From positions 336,058 through 400,057 of the forward strand of contig NZ_WBPF01000005.1 in NCBI RefSeq assembly GCF_008923725.1: DNA of 64,000 bases. Reading direction: 5' to 3'. The position numbers and the translations under genes are program-made. The stretch's first letter is position 1, and every line of letters starts with the position of its first letter. The notes beneath the pieces are model-generated. The model was not told the DNA's origin. It worked only from the letters and a program-made list of their open reading frames with translations, and ran no database searches. This DNA is from Bacillus sp. CH140a_4T (lineage in GTDB: Bacteria; Bacillota; Bacilli; Bacillales; Bacillaceae_G). Of the stretch, positions 1 to 8,740 are shown in pieces.

Positions 1-330
1 TTTAGCTTTTGCTATTTCTCTTGCTTTCTCTTCTTCTTTAGCTTTTGCTATTTCTCTTGCTTTCTCTTCTTCTTTAGCTTTTGCTTCTTCTTGGGCTTTC
101 ACGTCTTCTTTAGGCTTTACTACTTCTTGTACTTTCACTTCTTCTTTTGGCTTAACTACTTCTTGTACTTTCGTTTCTTCCTTAGGCTTAACTACTTCTT
201 GTACTTTCGTTTCTTCCTTAGGCTTTGTTACTTCTTGTACTTTCGTTTCTTCCTTAGGCTTTGCTACTTCTTGTACTTTCGCTTCTTCCTTAGGCTTTGT
301 TACTTCTTGTACTTTCGCTTCTTCTTTTAC
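1..330 (-). repeat. Tandem 36-bp coding repeats (12-aa units)
   Basis: The sequence repeats with a 36-bp period in frame. Units at 1-36 and 37-72 are identical and encode AKAKEEEKAREI. From about 110 to 330 there are six or so units of KPKEE-x-KVQEV-x with codon-level drift. The perfect identity of the first two units suggests recent duplication, so length variation between strains is expected. The repeats are Lys/Glu/Ala/Val-rich and probably form an extended or helical spacer that carries the C-terminal domain away from the SH3 domains. Confidence 0.85.
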
Positions 331-864
331 TTTTGCTATCTTTTGTACTTTAACTTCATCCTTAGCTTTAACCGTTTTTTGTACTTTCGCTACTTGCTTC
401 GTTTTCTCTTCAGCTTTTTTTTCAACTGGTGCTGTACTTGATAGGAAAGAAACATTTACATAAGCTGTTTTTCCTTTATACTCAAATTGTAACCAACCGT
501 CTTTTACTTGATGCTTTGATTCAATTACATCATCTGTTTTTAGTCTGCCAAGTATTTCTGATTCTGTACTTGCACCCGAACGGACATTTAATAAATTCGC
601 GGTTACATAATACACATCTTTTGTAAACTCCGCACTTACAAATACTTCTTTACCATTTAAATCAATTTTGGACCATCCTTCTTCCGTATGTATAACTTTT
701 AACTTTTCTCCTTCTTTTACTTTTTTGACAACTTTTGATTCCGTAGTTGGCTTTTCACGTACATTGAGTACATCTGCTGTTACGATTGTTTCTGCAGTAG
801 CAACTGTGGTAAAAGCTCCCATCCCAAAAACTGTTGCTGTTGCTGCGCCAATTATTTTTTTCAT
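1..864 (-). CDS. SH3-domain cell-wall protein with Lys/Glu-rich repeats, EntB-like (C-terminus outside window)
   Basis: Secreted cell-wall-associated protein, partial: the start is inside the window and the 3' end runs off the left edge. It begins MKKIIGAATATVFGMG with a signal peptide ending near ATAET. Two bacterial SH3 domains follow (residues about 27-80 and 88-145, each with the LNVR motif), typical of peptidoglycan-binding exported proteins. From about residue 150 a charged region made of 12-residue KPKEE(T/A)KVQEV(V/T/A) units changes into AKAKEEEKAREI units and continues to the window edge. In the B. cereus group this N-terminal layout is known from EntA/EntB/EntC, which end in a 3D (MltA-like) domain, and from EntFM, which ends in NlpC/P60. 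The catalytic end is not visible, so the EntB label is inference from repeats and neighbours. Start ATG at 864 follows GGAGGCTAAT. Confidence 0.75.
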   Translation of the reverse strand, partial: MKKIIGAATATVFGMGAFTTVATAETIVTADVLNVREKPTTESKVVKKVKEGEKLKVIHTEEGWSKIDLNGKEVFVSAEFTKDVYYVTANLLNVRSGASTESEILGRLKTDDVIESKHQVKDGWLQFEYKGKTAYVNVSFLSSTAPVEKKAEEKTKQVAKVQKTVKAKDEVKVQKIAKVKEEAKVQEVTKPKEEAKVQEVAKPKEETKVQEVTKPKEETKVQEVVKPKEETKVQEVVKPKEEVKVQEVVKPKEDVKAQEEAKAKEEEKAREIAKAKEEEKAREIAKAK

Positions 865-1040
865 ATTAGCCTCCATTACGTTTTTTGACTTCTATTATAT
901 CAAATGCTTCCATAAAATCAGGTGTTTTCACAGAATATCAAAACTTTTGTAACAATATATTAATATTACTTAATATATTGTTGTTAGAAATATCCTTTTT
1001 CTTCAAGAATATCAAATTTATACGTTCGCATTCTATAAAT

Positions 1041-1074
1041 AAAAAATCACCTCATCATATATAAAATGAGGTGA
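1041..1074 (-). terminator. Rho-independent terminator of the glycosyltransferase gene
   Basis: A 9-bp stem pairs TCACCTCAT (1047-1055) with ATGAGGTGA (1066-1074). On the minus strand it is followed by six U (1041-1046). Confidence 0.75.
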
Positions 1075-1106
1075 GCAAAAGGCTATTTGTTTAAGAATTT
1101 CTACAG

Positions 1107-1868
1107 TTATCTTTCTTGATTATCATAATATGTTTTATCTGCATATTTTTTATCATTACCCTTTAAATAAGCTAAGATTATTTTTGGATTTTTAATTAAA
1201 GTCCAATCTCCATATGTATCAAATCTTCTGCACGAAGTTATCATTCCATTTTTTATTGTACCGAACTTCTTATTTTGTTGTTTTCCCCATTCTTTTAACC
1301 GTTTTGCAAAATCTGCATCTTCTGCCATAAGCATATTTTCATTAAATCCATTAATCGCCATAAAATCTTTTCTATAGCACCAAAAAATCCCGACAGATAT
1401 AGCCCCATACTTAAAAAATAATGGAATTATAATTAACAACGCGGAAACAAATATTCCTAAAGATATTCTTTCAAACTTACCAGTTACCCCACCGCCAATA
1501 TATTTACCTGAAACTAAATTTTTGTCTACGTTAGACAAAAAAGACTCTGTCATTTGGGTATCAGCATCTATTGTAATGATTATTTCTCCCGTAGCTATCG
1601 CGGCTCCTGCATTTCGAATTTTAGATAAATTTTTATCATCATTTTTTAATGTAATACAGTTATACACCTCTGCGATTTCCTCTGTTTTATCTGTACAACG
1701 ATTTAAAACCACTATGACTTCAGTTTGATCCTTATATGCTTCCGCTGCCTTTGAAATTGAATCTAAACATTTTCCAATGTACTTTTCTTCATTATGTGCA
1801 GGGATTATAATAGAAAACTTTACACTTTTTTTCAAATCAATGCCTAAAGATTCATTTGTTTCCTTCAT
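1107..1868 (-). CDS. Family 2 glycosyltransferase (GT-A), membrane associated
   Basis: Transfers a sugar from a nucleotide-sugar to an unknown acceptor. The 253-residue protein has the GT2 N-terminal motif SIIIPAHNEEKYIG (residues 19-32) and the metal-binding DAD at 101-103, preceded by GEIIITI. An acceptor-side motif with AEDADFAKR (ED, about residue 190) follows, and a hydrophobic segment at about 135-157 suggests membrane attachment. The start at 1868 is chosen because AGGGGAAGTG lies 3 bases upstream; a longer in-frame start at 1913 has no ribosome binding site. The gene stands alone with its own terminator. It resembles the small GT2 enzymes of surface glycan or lipid glycosylation; the substrate cannot be told. 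Confidence 0.85.
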   Translation of the reverse strand: MKETNESLGIDLKKSVKFSIIIPAHNEEKYIGKCLDSISKAAEAYKDQTEVIVVLNRCTDKTEEIAEVYNCITLKNDDKNLSKIRNAGAAIATGEIIITIDADTQMTESFLSNVDKNLVSGKYIGGGVTGKFERISLGIFVSALLIIIPLFFKYGAISVGIFWCYRKDFMAINGFNENMLMAEDADFAKRLKEWGKQQNKKFGTIKNGMITSCRRFDTYGDWTLIKNPKIILAYLKGNDKKYADKTYYDNQER

Positions 1869-2011
1869 AACACTTCCCCTTTTTATAAAATGAATTTTCA
1901 CTCTATATAACATATATTAATATTTATGAGGCTGTATTATAAAAACTAAGAATATGCTAAAAGTCACCTAGAATTCTTCAATCAAAACAAAATGAAATAA
2001 TACTTTTTATA

Positions 2012-2503
2012 CTACATAGTTATCGCTATTCCTGCCAAAAACAAACTTACGATTGCTAAGAATTTTGTGCCGACTATAGCCCCTCTTAAATGAAACTTAT
2101 AATCTTTATATCCCTTCATCCCTTCTGTACTAGGAATAACAACAAATCTTGGGGTAATCCAGCAAAAGATTAGCCAATCTATTATAAACAAATCTACTAC
2201 ATTAAAAATCATTAAAATACCAAATGTATGTAAATAGGCATCTATATACAATAATTTTCCATGTTTATGTAGTATATATGTAGAAACGAAAGGAGTACCG
2301 AAAAGAATAGCATTGTATGCAATATTAAAGTAAATCGTTTGCTTTTTTTCTTGAATCGATTTTGGAAAAACTACCTTTTGAATATCTTTCGGATAATCAG
2401 TTAATGAAAGACGAGGATTATAATATAAAGATCCTAAAATCAGTACGGATAACACAGTAGACATAATGACACCAACATATATCATTTGCTCAAATGAACT
2501 CAT
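2012..2503 (-). CDS. Conserved membrane protein, four predicted TM segments
   Basis: 163-residue integral membrane protein with hydrophobic stretches at about 8-27, 58-80, 95-113 and 140-160, and a charged loop YPKDIQKVVFPKSIQEKKQ between TM1 and TM2. No enzymatic motif is seen. The start at 2503 is preferred to 2512 because AAGGGTGA lies 9 bases upstream of it. I do not recognise a named family. Confidence 0.7.
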   Translation of the reverse strand: MSSFEQMIYVGVIMSTVLSVLILGSLYYNPRLSLTDYPKDIQKVVFPKSIQEKKQTIYFNIAYNAILFGTPFVSTYILHKHGKLLYIDAYLHTFGILMIFNVVDLFIIDWLIFCWITPRFVVIPSTEGMKGYKDYKFHLRGAIVGTKFLAIVSLFLAGIAITM

Positions 2504-2563
2504 AAGCACCATTCACCCTTTTCTATAATCGCTCCATAGTACACGCACTTAATTACATATTGT

Positions 2564-3139
2564 ATGTACGGCATCAATCAAAAATTAACAATTCACTTTA
2601 TCAATGATTTTATAATTGAAATTATGATTTATGTGTCATATATCTTTTCTGAAGAACAATCGAAAATTAGTTTGGAGGAATATTATACAAAAGCTAAATT
2701 TGAAGCAATAGGTTTTAATTTATATTTCCAACTCGTATCAAATAAAGAAGTAATAGCGCAAATTACTGAACGTACTATTCTGTTAGATGAAGCGAAAAAT
2801 GACTTTACAAGGCTGTTTAAGTACAGTGAAAAACATCAAATATTCGTCTCTTATAAAGTATATGATTCTATTACAAATGAGTATATTGTTCTTGGACATG
2901 TTGCAGTATACGAGGATAATGTTAAAGAAGCTGAAATTGGTTATATGATTTTGCCAAAGCACTGGGGAAAAAGATATGGTAGTAGAATTAAGAAGTAGAC
3001 CGATATAAACGTACTAAAAGCAATTATCAATCCAATTAATATCCCCTCTCGCAAAATTTTAATACATATAGGTTTTACATGCGAGAAAGTTTATGAGATT
3101 GATGGGTTGCCTGGGGAGATTTTGAGTACATATATTTAA
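2564..3139 (+). pseudogene. GNAT acetyltransferase interrupted by an in-frame TAG
   Basis: The frame encodes a GNAT-like protein. EYIVLGHVAVY and AEIGYMILPKHWGKRYGS form the beta4 and acetyl-CoA binding region, normally followed by helix alpha4 and a C-terminal NIPSRKILIHIGF segment. In this copy TAG at 2996-2998 stops translation just after the acetyl-CoA loop. The same frame then continues cleanly to TAA at 3137-3139, encoding VLKAIINPINIPSRKIL and ending in GLPGEILSTYI. The N-terminus is also doubtful, because neither the start at 2564 nor internal ATGs have a Shine-Dalgarno sequence. A truncated product without the last strands would probably be inactive. Confidence 0.75.
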
Positions 3140-3146
3140 CTACAAA

Positions 3147-3185
3147 AAAGAAATGCTACATTTGAACTAAAAGTAGCATTTCTTT
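3147..3185. terminator. Bidirectional terminator, 13-bp stem
   Basis: AAAGAAATGCTAC (3147-3159) pairs perfectly with GTAGCATTTCTTT (3173-3185). It separates the broken acetyltransferase from the convergent anti-sigma gene and serves both strands. Confidence 0.85.
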
Positions 3186-3197
3186 ACATATAACGTC

Positions 3198-4196
3198 CTA
3201 TTCAACCATCGAAAGTAAAACTTTCTCAAGATCTTTTTTAGAAAGCATACTACCATTTATATAGATTTGATATGCATTTTTCCCTTCTTTTGCAGGAACC
3301 ACTATTTTCATAGCCCGTACATTCGATTCTTTATACTCACCGAATGTTACGTCATAGCCATTTAATTTATATTTTTTTATATCTCCAGTAAAATTATGTC
3401 CTGTTTTAGAGGGTTTATCAAATGGTCTATCAAGAAAGAAATCTTTATATTCTCCCTCAACAATTTCTAACTGATGGATTGTAAAACCTAATTCTACATC
3501 TGAAGTATGTGGCTCTTTTTTTACATTACGCTTTTCATATCTCATCGTAATCAACGGCATAGGCTTGTCTAATGTCGCTTCAGCTTTGACTTCTTCAAAT
3601 ACTAATTGATGTCCAACCGGAATATATGATGGATGCTTGATTGGAAAACCAGTTATTTTTTCAGCTTGTTCAAATGTATAGGTAAATTGTTGATCTATTC
3701 TTTCTTCATATGTATTTAATTGTTCCATTACCTCTCTATCTCTCATTTCTTCATCAGCATTTAGGCGATTTGTAGCAGTATATTGTCTCTCACCATTCTC
3801 TACAACACTTACTTTCTTATAGAAATGGTATGTTTCCTGTAATAAAGCTACATACTTTTCAAAGTCCTCTTCTGTAAATATACTTTTAGCAATTTCTATA
3901 CGTTCCATTACTGAATTATAACCATCTTCAGTCATTCCGATATCTTGTCTTGCTTTTTCTGGTGTCCCTACAATTTTATCCATTAATGTTGTACCTGCAA
4001 AAGTACCCGTCGGTATTAAAATAACCGCGGCTACAAAGCCAAATAATAACTTTTTCTTCATAGAAGTTTTCTCTTTCTTTTTCATCTTTTCGTATTTATA
4101 AAAAGAATCTTGTACTTTATCTTCCAGATTAGGAGAAGGCTCTATATTCGCTGCCTTTCTTTTCAATTCATTCGTTACATATTTTTCAAAATCCAT
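3198..4196 (-). CDS. Anti-sigma factor-like membrane protein (DUF3600/DUF4367-like)
   Basis: 332-residue protein encoded directly downstream of, and overlapping by 11 bp, an ECF sigma factor gene, so it is most likely its cognate anti-sigma factor. The first 45 residues are charged and helical (the sigma-binding part by analogy). A single TM segment at about 48-70 (KLLFGFVAAVILIPTGTFAG) follows, then an extracytoplasmic domain with the EQAEKITGFPIKHPSYIP motif seen in DUF3600/DUF4367-like sensors. No zinc-binding HxxxCxxC motif is present, so it is not a ZAS-type anti-sigma. The family name is from memory of B. cereus proteins and the ligand is unknown. Confidence 0.75.
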   Translation of the reverse strand: MDFEKYVTNELKRKAANIEPSPNLEDKVQDSFYKYEKMKKKEKTSMKKKLLFGFVAAVILIPTGTFAGTTLMDKIVGTPEKARQDIGMTEDGYNSVMERIEIAKSIFTEEDFEKYVALLQETYHFYKKVSVVENGERQYTATNRLNADEEMRDREVMEQLNTYEERIDQQFTYTFEQAEKITGFPIKHPSYIPVGHQLVFEEVKAEATLDKPMPLITMRYEKRNVKKEPHTSDVELGFTIHQLEIVEGEYKDFFLDRPFDKPSKTGHNFTGDIKKYKLNGYDVTFGEYKESNVRAMKIVVPAKEGKNAYQIYINGSMLSKKDLEKVLLSMVE

Positions 4197-4767
4197 TTAC
4201 TTCTCCCTCTCTTATGTTTGGCTTGTGCTCCATTTCAGCCCTTAATCGTTTTAGCGCAGTATGTAATCGGGATTTCACTGTACCAATAGGGATTTGAAGA
4301 AGTACAGCAATTTCCTCCATACTATACTCATGGAAGTAACGCATAATTATTACTTCACGATGTTTATAAGATAATTTTTGTACAATCTCCACTAATTCAT
4401 TATGCGTTTCCTTATGTAAAATATCTTCATGCATTACGTAAGAACGATCTTGTTCATACATTTTTTTCTTTTCAAAAATCCGGAACCTTCGCCACGATTT
4501 ACGACGCCAATCCTGTACTTGCTTCACAACTAGTCCATGTAACCAAAAACGAAATGAACGATTCATATCATAGTTTGTTACGGACTTCCACATTTGTATG
4601 TACACTTCATTCACTATATCGTCTACATCTTCGTTTTGACTTCCTACTAAAAATACTACTGTTTTATAAATATCTTTACATGTGTACTCATAAATAACTT
4701 GAAAGGCTTCTTGATCCCCAGACTCCATTTTATACAGCCATTCTTTTAATTGTACTTCATCCAACAT
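4186..4767 (-). CDS. ECF-type RNA polymerase sigma factor
   Basis: 193-residue extracytoplasmic-function sigma factor. Region 2 spans about residues 20-90, with EDVDDIVNEVYIQMWKS (-10 recognition helix area) and FRFWLHGLVVKQVQDWRRKS. Region 4 spans about 120-175, with YKHREVIIMRYFHEYSMEEIAVLLQIPIGTVKSRLHTALKRLR, a textbook sigma-70 region 4.2 helix-turn-helix. The stop overlaps the start of the anti-sigma gene, showing translational coupling. A GAACC/CGAAT promoter-like element upstream suggests autoregulation. Confidence 0.92.
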   Translation of the reverse strand: MLDEVQLKEWLYKMESGDQEAFQVIYEYTCKDIYKTVVFLVGSQNEDVDDIVNEVYIQMWKSVTNYDMNRSFRFWLHGLVVKQVQDWRRKSWRRFRIFEKKKMYEQDRSYVMHEDILHKETHNELVEIVQKLSYKHREVIIMRYFHEYSMEEIAVLLQIPIGTVKSRLHTALKRLRAEMEHKPNIREGEVNGF

Positions 4768-4797
4768 TACGTTCCCCTCTCATGATCTTTCACACTA

Positions 4798-4825
4798 TAT
4801 TCGCTCGTTTCTCACAAAAGGTTCA
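4798..4825 (-). promoter_or_regulatory. Candidate ECF autoregulatory promoter
   Basis: On the minus strand TGAACC (4825-4820) is followed after 16 bp by CGAATA (4803-4798), 31 bp before the sigma factor start. This fits the general ECF layout of an AAC-containing -35 and a CG-starting -10. No sigma-A promoter is evident in the same stretch. Confidence 0.4.
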
Positions 4826-4895
4826 TTTTACATGGAAATTTATTTATTACAATAAAAATATAAGGTATATTTTTAAGAAAAGGAGGATTTCAAGA

Positions 4896-5378
4896 ATGAA
4901 TAAAGAGGATAAAATTCACGCTGAAAAAGTGTTGAAAAATCTATTCATCGGATTACAAGTTGATGGATTACAATTTGGTATTTCTCCAGGCGCTATAAAG
5001 ATTCATTTCACAAACTTTCACGACTCAGTTGATTATGACGGACAATTATATATCAATATCGAATCAAAATGGTGTTTATTTAATAAACCTCAAAAAAGAT
5101 ACCCATTAAATGAAGATGAATTTGAAGATTATTCTGAGGAAGAAGAATATGAAAGAATATTTAAGATAAGAAGACAAAAAGTTACCGATATACAACTCGG
5201 CTTAGAAAGCCCTCATTTAATTATTATATTAGATAGTGGACAAATTATTTTTGTAAATGGTTTTCATGATTATTATGAATGTTGGCAAGCTGGTGTCCTA
5301 TGTGAGCAATGGCTTGTAGTCGCTGCACCTGGGAATGAAATCGCCACTTGGGCTCCCGATGAGTTTATCAATAAATAA
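4896..5378 (+). CDS. Hypothetical cytoplasmic protein, possible orphan immunity-type protein
   Basis: 160-residue acidic protein with no signal peptide or TM segment. AAAGGAGG sits 10 bases before the ATG at 4896, which decides the start over a longer frame. An acidic stretch DEDEFEDYSEEEEYE-like lies near the middle (about 72-90), and the C-terminal half has GLESPHLIIILDSGQIIFVNG and a Trp-rich end. The all-beta pattern, acidity and position beside another small orphan gene resemble immunity proteins of polymorphic toxin systems, but no toxin gene is nearby; this is only inference. Confidence 0.7.
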   Translation: MNKEDKIHAEKVLKNLFIGLQVDGLQFGISPGAIKIHFTNFHDSVDYDGQLYINIESKWCLFNKPQKRYPLNEDEFEDYSEEEEYERIFKIRRQKVTDIQLGLESPHLIIILDSGQIIFVNGFHDYYECWQAGVLCEQWLVVAAPGNEIATWAPDEFINK

Positions 5379-5515
5379 ACTTTTTTTCACGAAGAAGAAC
5401 CGAAGATATTTTATGAAGTATGATACTAATTAACTACATAACCATTTCTATTACACTTAAACGAATAATCATTTTATTTAAATAGAAATACTTTATTAAA
5501 TTTGAGAGGATGATT

Positions 5516-5836
5516 ATGATGGCATGTGTCCATGATTTTGGAATAATTGACGATTTTGATTCTCAAAAAAGTTACAATGATTATACACCAGAGAAATATC
5601 ATTGTATTTCTGTTAATGATGATATTATCAATAGTTTAAGTCAAAATTTATCAATTATGAAAACCTACTTTCATACAGTCAAAAATCAGGAATATGGTTT
5701 AGCATATTGGGGTATTACAATTATCCCTCCTGAATCATTAGCAATATTCTATGAAACAGTTACATCTTCAAAATTCTTCAAAAAATCTGATGAGCTGAAT
5801 GAATTAGCTTCAAAAATTGTACAAGCTTCCAACTAA
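5516..5836 (+). CDS. Small hypothetical protein
   Basis: 106-residue protein MACVHDFGIIDDFD..., soluble, with no recognised domain. GAGAGG at 5504-5509 lies 6 bases before the ATG at 5516; another ATG follows at 5519. It follows the previous gene by 137 bp on the same strand. It has the size and composition of B. cereus orphan immunity-like proteins. Its last 59 bp overlap the 3' end of the convergent DUF2332 gene, so each mRNA carries antisense sequence to the other. Confidence 0.65.
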   Translation: MMACVHDFGIIDDFDSQKSYNDYTPEKYHCISVNDDIINSLSQNLSIMKTYFHTVKNQEYGLAYWGITIIPPESLAIFYETVTSSKFFKKSDELNELASKIVQASN

Positions 5837-6848
5837 ACCATCTCCCATGCCCTTCTGTTTCCCCAACCGTTTCACGATATTCGTTTCCGTTAATATAATA
5901 ATCAATATGAAGGTCCCGGTCCCACATGTTGTTATACAGGTGGAATACATCACGTTTTGCACCGATTTCTTGCACTTGTTTTTCCAACTTACGTTTTACT
6001 TGTTCAGGTATTTGATTTGCGACGTGTGTATGGAAAATACAGATTACAACATCTTCACTTAATTGTTCAATAATAGATGGTAATAGCTCTACACCGTCTC
6101 CTTCTATTAATTGGACAGATTCATTTTTTACTAAAGATGCTGCTTGGTCAAACATTTCAAGTCTTTCTTTATGTTCTGGCCAAATGAGTGCACGTAGCCA
6201 TAAATAATCTTCATCACTATGTAAATCATTTACATGCAAATCTATTCCGATTCTTTCTACGACAGTTGGACTTTCTTTTAGAAAATGAGGTACATTTTCC
6301 CCTCTTATTTCAGAAGTTATATGTACATTTGAATTTATATTTCCGTATGTTTCATCCGTTCCGTACGAATAGCTATATTGGTCCCAGAACAGTTGTAATC
6401 CAGAACTTGTACCAATTTCAATTAATGCTAACGGTTTTTTCACTTTATTAAATATGTAACAGAAACCTGGGTATAAGTATGCACATCGTCTTACTTCATT
6501 CGTTTGAACGAGTTTCGTTTGTAACAAAGTAATGATTTCCTCTCGGTACGTTTTACAGAAATCTTTAAAATGATCAAAAGCTTGATCTAAATCTGTATTA
6601 GCCTTTTCAACTAAGCTACTATAATACGTTTTTACATGATGTTCTTTGCCTGCTAGTAATAAATAATGTACGGCGCCTAATAATAAGTTCGGGACTGGTT
6701 GGCCTGTTTGAGCATGGGAAGCTAATGTAAGTACTTCCTCATCTTCCGCAATTTTTATTGATAAGTATTCATATAAGTCACTTGACCCTTTACATTCCTT
6801 TATTGAGAAATTTCGAAATAAGTTTGCGATTTTTTCTTGTTTACGCAT
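5778..6848 (-). CDS. DUF2332 family protein
   Basis: 356-residue soluble protein of the DUF2332 family, function unknown. IEIGTSSGLQLFWDQY at about residue 142-157 resembles the SAM-binding loop of Rossmann-fold methyltransferases, followed by a glycine/acidic motif QLIEGDGVELLP (about 247-258) and VVICIFHTHVANQIP (about 268-282). AAAGGAGG lies 8 bases before the ATG at 6848. The C-terminal tail after GRWFSWKL runs into the convergent small gene and looks like recently acquired read-through sequence. Confidence 0.8.
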   Translation of the reverse strand: MRKQEKIANLFRNFSIKECKGSSDLYEYLSIKIAEDEEVLTLASHAQTGQPVPNLLLGAVHYLLLAGKEHHVKTYYSSLVEKANTDLDQAFDHFKDFCKTYREEIITLLQTKLVQTNEVRRCAYLYPGFCYIFNKVKKPLALIEIGTSSGLQLFWDQYSYSYGTDETYGNINSNVHITSEIRGENVPHFLKESPTVVERIGIDLHVNDLHSDEDYLWLRALIWPEHKERLEMFDQAASLVKNESVQLIEGDGVELLPSIIEQLSEDVVICIFHTHVANQIPEQVKRKLEKQVQEIGAKRDVFHLYNNMWDRDLHIDYYINGNEYRETVGETEGHGRWFSWKLVQFLKLIHSAHQIF

Positions 6849-7108
6849 TGATATCCCTCCTTTAATTTCACAGAATAATCATACTATTACAAGGGGAAAA
6901 ATTCCATAAAAAGGTATCCTCCCTACCCAATTATTAATGCGTAAGCTTTTTCGGGATAATTTCAAACTGTGATTTTTTTCTATTCATAAACTGAAAAGTG
7001 CTTGTTAAATAAGAATTTTGGCAAATAAAACGTTAAATAGTTTAAAATTATCAGATAACACTAGATATTTTAGTCTATTAATTATTATAATAGAGTATGA
7101 GATGGTTA

Positions 7109-7200
7109 TATAATTGAGACAAAAAAGGTATACACCTAGGTGGGGCCTAGGCGGTGTTTTCAATTTACGGCTTAGATATAGTGAACACCTACTCTTTTTT
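7109..7200 (+). promoter_or_regulatory. mqo 5' leader with mutually exclusive hairpins (candidate attenuator)
   Basis: The 379-bp gap between the DUF2332 gene and mqo holds no ORF but has structured sequence near mqo. A TATAAT at 7109-7114 could be a -10 box (no good -35 seen). Downstream, ACACCTAGG (7132-7140) can fold with CCTA and GGTGT (7146-7157), stem 9 bp with a 3-nt bulge. Alternatively GGTGTT (7153-7158) can pair with AACACC (7184-7189), which is followed 6 bases later by six T (7195-7200), a terminator-like arrangement. The mqo ribosome binding site lies just after. It matches no riboswitch class that I recognise. Confidence 0.4.
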
Positions 7201-7227
7201 GCCAATATAGGGGATGGAGAGATTATC

Positions 7228-8730
7228 ATGAGCAACATGCAGCAAAAAACAGACGTTATCTTAATTGGTGCAGGAATTATGAGTGCAACATTAGGCTCAT
7301 TACTAAAAGAATTAGCACCTGAATGGGAAATTAAAGTTTTTGAAAAACTCGCAAGTGCCGGGGAAGAAAGCTCTAACGAATGGAATAATGCAGGTACAGG
7401 GCATTCTGCGCTATGCGAACTGAACTATACTTCCGAAAAATCTGACGGATCTATAGATATTAGTAAGGCTGTAAAAGTGAATGAGCAATTCCAGCTTTCA
7501 AGACAATTTTGGGCATATCTTGTAAAAAGCAAATTAATTCGTAATCCACAAGATTTTATTATGCCTCTACCTCATATGAGTTTAGTACAAGGAGAAAAAA
7601 ATGTTGAGTTTCTAAAAAACCGTTTTGAAGCGCTTTCAAAAAATCCACTGTTTCAAGGAATGGAATTTTCCAATGCTCCTGAAACATTAAAAAAATGGCT
7701 TCCACTCATTATGGAAGGTCGTACATCTAATGAGCCTATGGCTGCAACGAAAATTGATTCTGGAACAGATGTTAACTTCGGTGCATTAACACGTATGTTG
7801 TTTGATTACTTACAAACGAAAAATGTCGAGCTAAACTACAAACATAGTGTCGAAAATATTAAACGCACGAAGAATGGTTTGTGGGAAGTGAAAGTACACG
7901 ATATGAATAGTGGTAAGATTGAGCATCATACTGCAAAATTCGTCTTTATCGGCGGCGGTGGCGGTAGTCTACCTCTACTTCAAAAGACTGGGATCCCTGA
8001 ATCAAAACATATCGGTGGATTCCCTGTAAGTGGACTATTTATGGTATGTAAAAACCAAAAAGTTGTAGAGCAACATCATGCAAAAGTATACGGTAAAGCT
8101 AAAGTCGGCGCTCCGCCAATGTCTGTACCTCATCTTGATACAAGATATATAGACAATAAAAAAGCTTTACTATTTGGACCGTTCGCAGGATTCTCTCCTA
8201 AGTTCTTAAAAACTGGCTCAAACCTTGACTTAATTGGTTCTGTAAAACCGAATAACGTCTTAACAATGTTAGCTGCTGGTGTAAAAGAAATGGGATTAAC
8301 AAAATACTTAATTCAACAAGTTATGTTATCACATGAAAAACGTATGGAAGAATTACGCGAATTCATTCCGAACGCAAAAAGTGAAGATTGGGATATTGTA
8401 GTTGCTGGGCAACGTGTACAAGTAATTAAAGATACTGATGCCGGTGGTAAAGGTACACTTCAATTCGGTACAGAAGTTGTAAGTGCAGCTGACGGTTCAA
8501 TCGCTGCATTACTAGGTGCATCACCGGGGGCTTCTACTGCTGTTCACGTCATGCTTGAAGTATTAGAAAAATGTTTCCCAAGCCGTATGGTAGAATGGGA
8601 AGGAAAAATAAAAGAAATGATCCCTTCTTACGGCATTTCACTAACTGAAAATCCAAGATTGTTCCAAGACCTTCACACTTCGACTGGTCGTACACTTGGA
8701 TTAAATGAAAAAGAAACAGTTCATAACTAA
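7228..8730 (+). CDS. mqo: Malate:quinone oxidoreductase
   Basis: FAD-dependent peripheral membrane enzyme oxidising malate to oxaloacetate and reducing menaquinone, linking the TCA cycle to respiration. The 500-residue length is typical of Mqo. The N-terminal FAD-binding motif [14 protein letters not shown] is at residues 10-23; [21 protein letters not shown] (about 48-67) and the C-terminal [20 protein letters not shown] are characteristic of the family. Start 7228 (MSNMQQKTD) has GGAGAG 7 bases upstream; the frame is open further upstream into the leader but without a binding site. The gene is monocistronic with its own terminator. Confidence 0.95.
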   Translation: MSNMQQKTDVILIGAGIMSATLGSLLKELAPEWEIKVFEKLASAGEESSNEWNNAGTGHSALCELNYTSEKSDGSIDISKAVKVNEQFQLSRQFWAYLVKSKLIRNPQDFIMPLPHMSLVQGEKNVEFLKNRFEALSKNPLFQGMEFSNAPETLKKWLPLIMEGRTSNEPMAATKIDSGTDVNFGALTRMLFDYLQTKNVELNYKHSVENIKRTKNGLWEVKVHDMNSGKIEHHTAKFVFIGGGGGSLPLLQKTGIPESKHIGGFPVSGLFMVCKNQKVVEQHHAKVYGKAKVGAPPMSVPHLDTRYIDNKKALLFGPFAGFSPKFLKTGSNLDLIGSVKPNNVLTMLAAGVKEMGLTKYLIQQVMLSHEKRMEELREFIPNAKSEDWDIVVAGQRVQVIKDTDAGGKGTLQFGTEVVSAADGSIAALLGASPGASTAVHVMLEVLEKCFPSRMVEWEGKIKEMIPSYGISLTENPRLFQDLHTSTGRTLGLNEKETVHN

Positions 8731-8740
8731 TGAAGAAATT

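Noticed and set aside
91-441. 116-residue plus-strand frame of Phe/Leu/Tyr repeats
   Set aside because: It is the antisense of the Lys/Glu-rich 36-bp repeats of the SH3 protein; no binding site and absurd composition.
883-915. TATGGAAGCATTTGATA resembling a PlcR box upstream of the SH3 protein gene
   Set aside because: The second half does not fit TnCATA; too many mismatches to call.
7114-7227. N-terminal extension of mqo
   Set aside because: The frame is open, but the extension has no binding site and runs through the structured leader; the start at 7228 fits the family.
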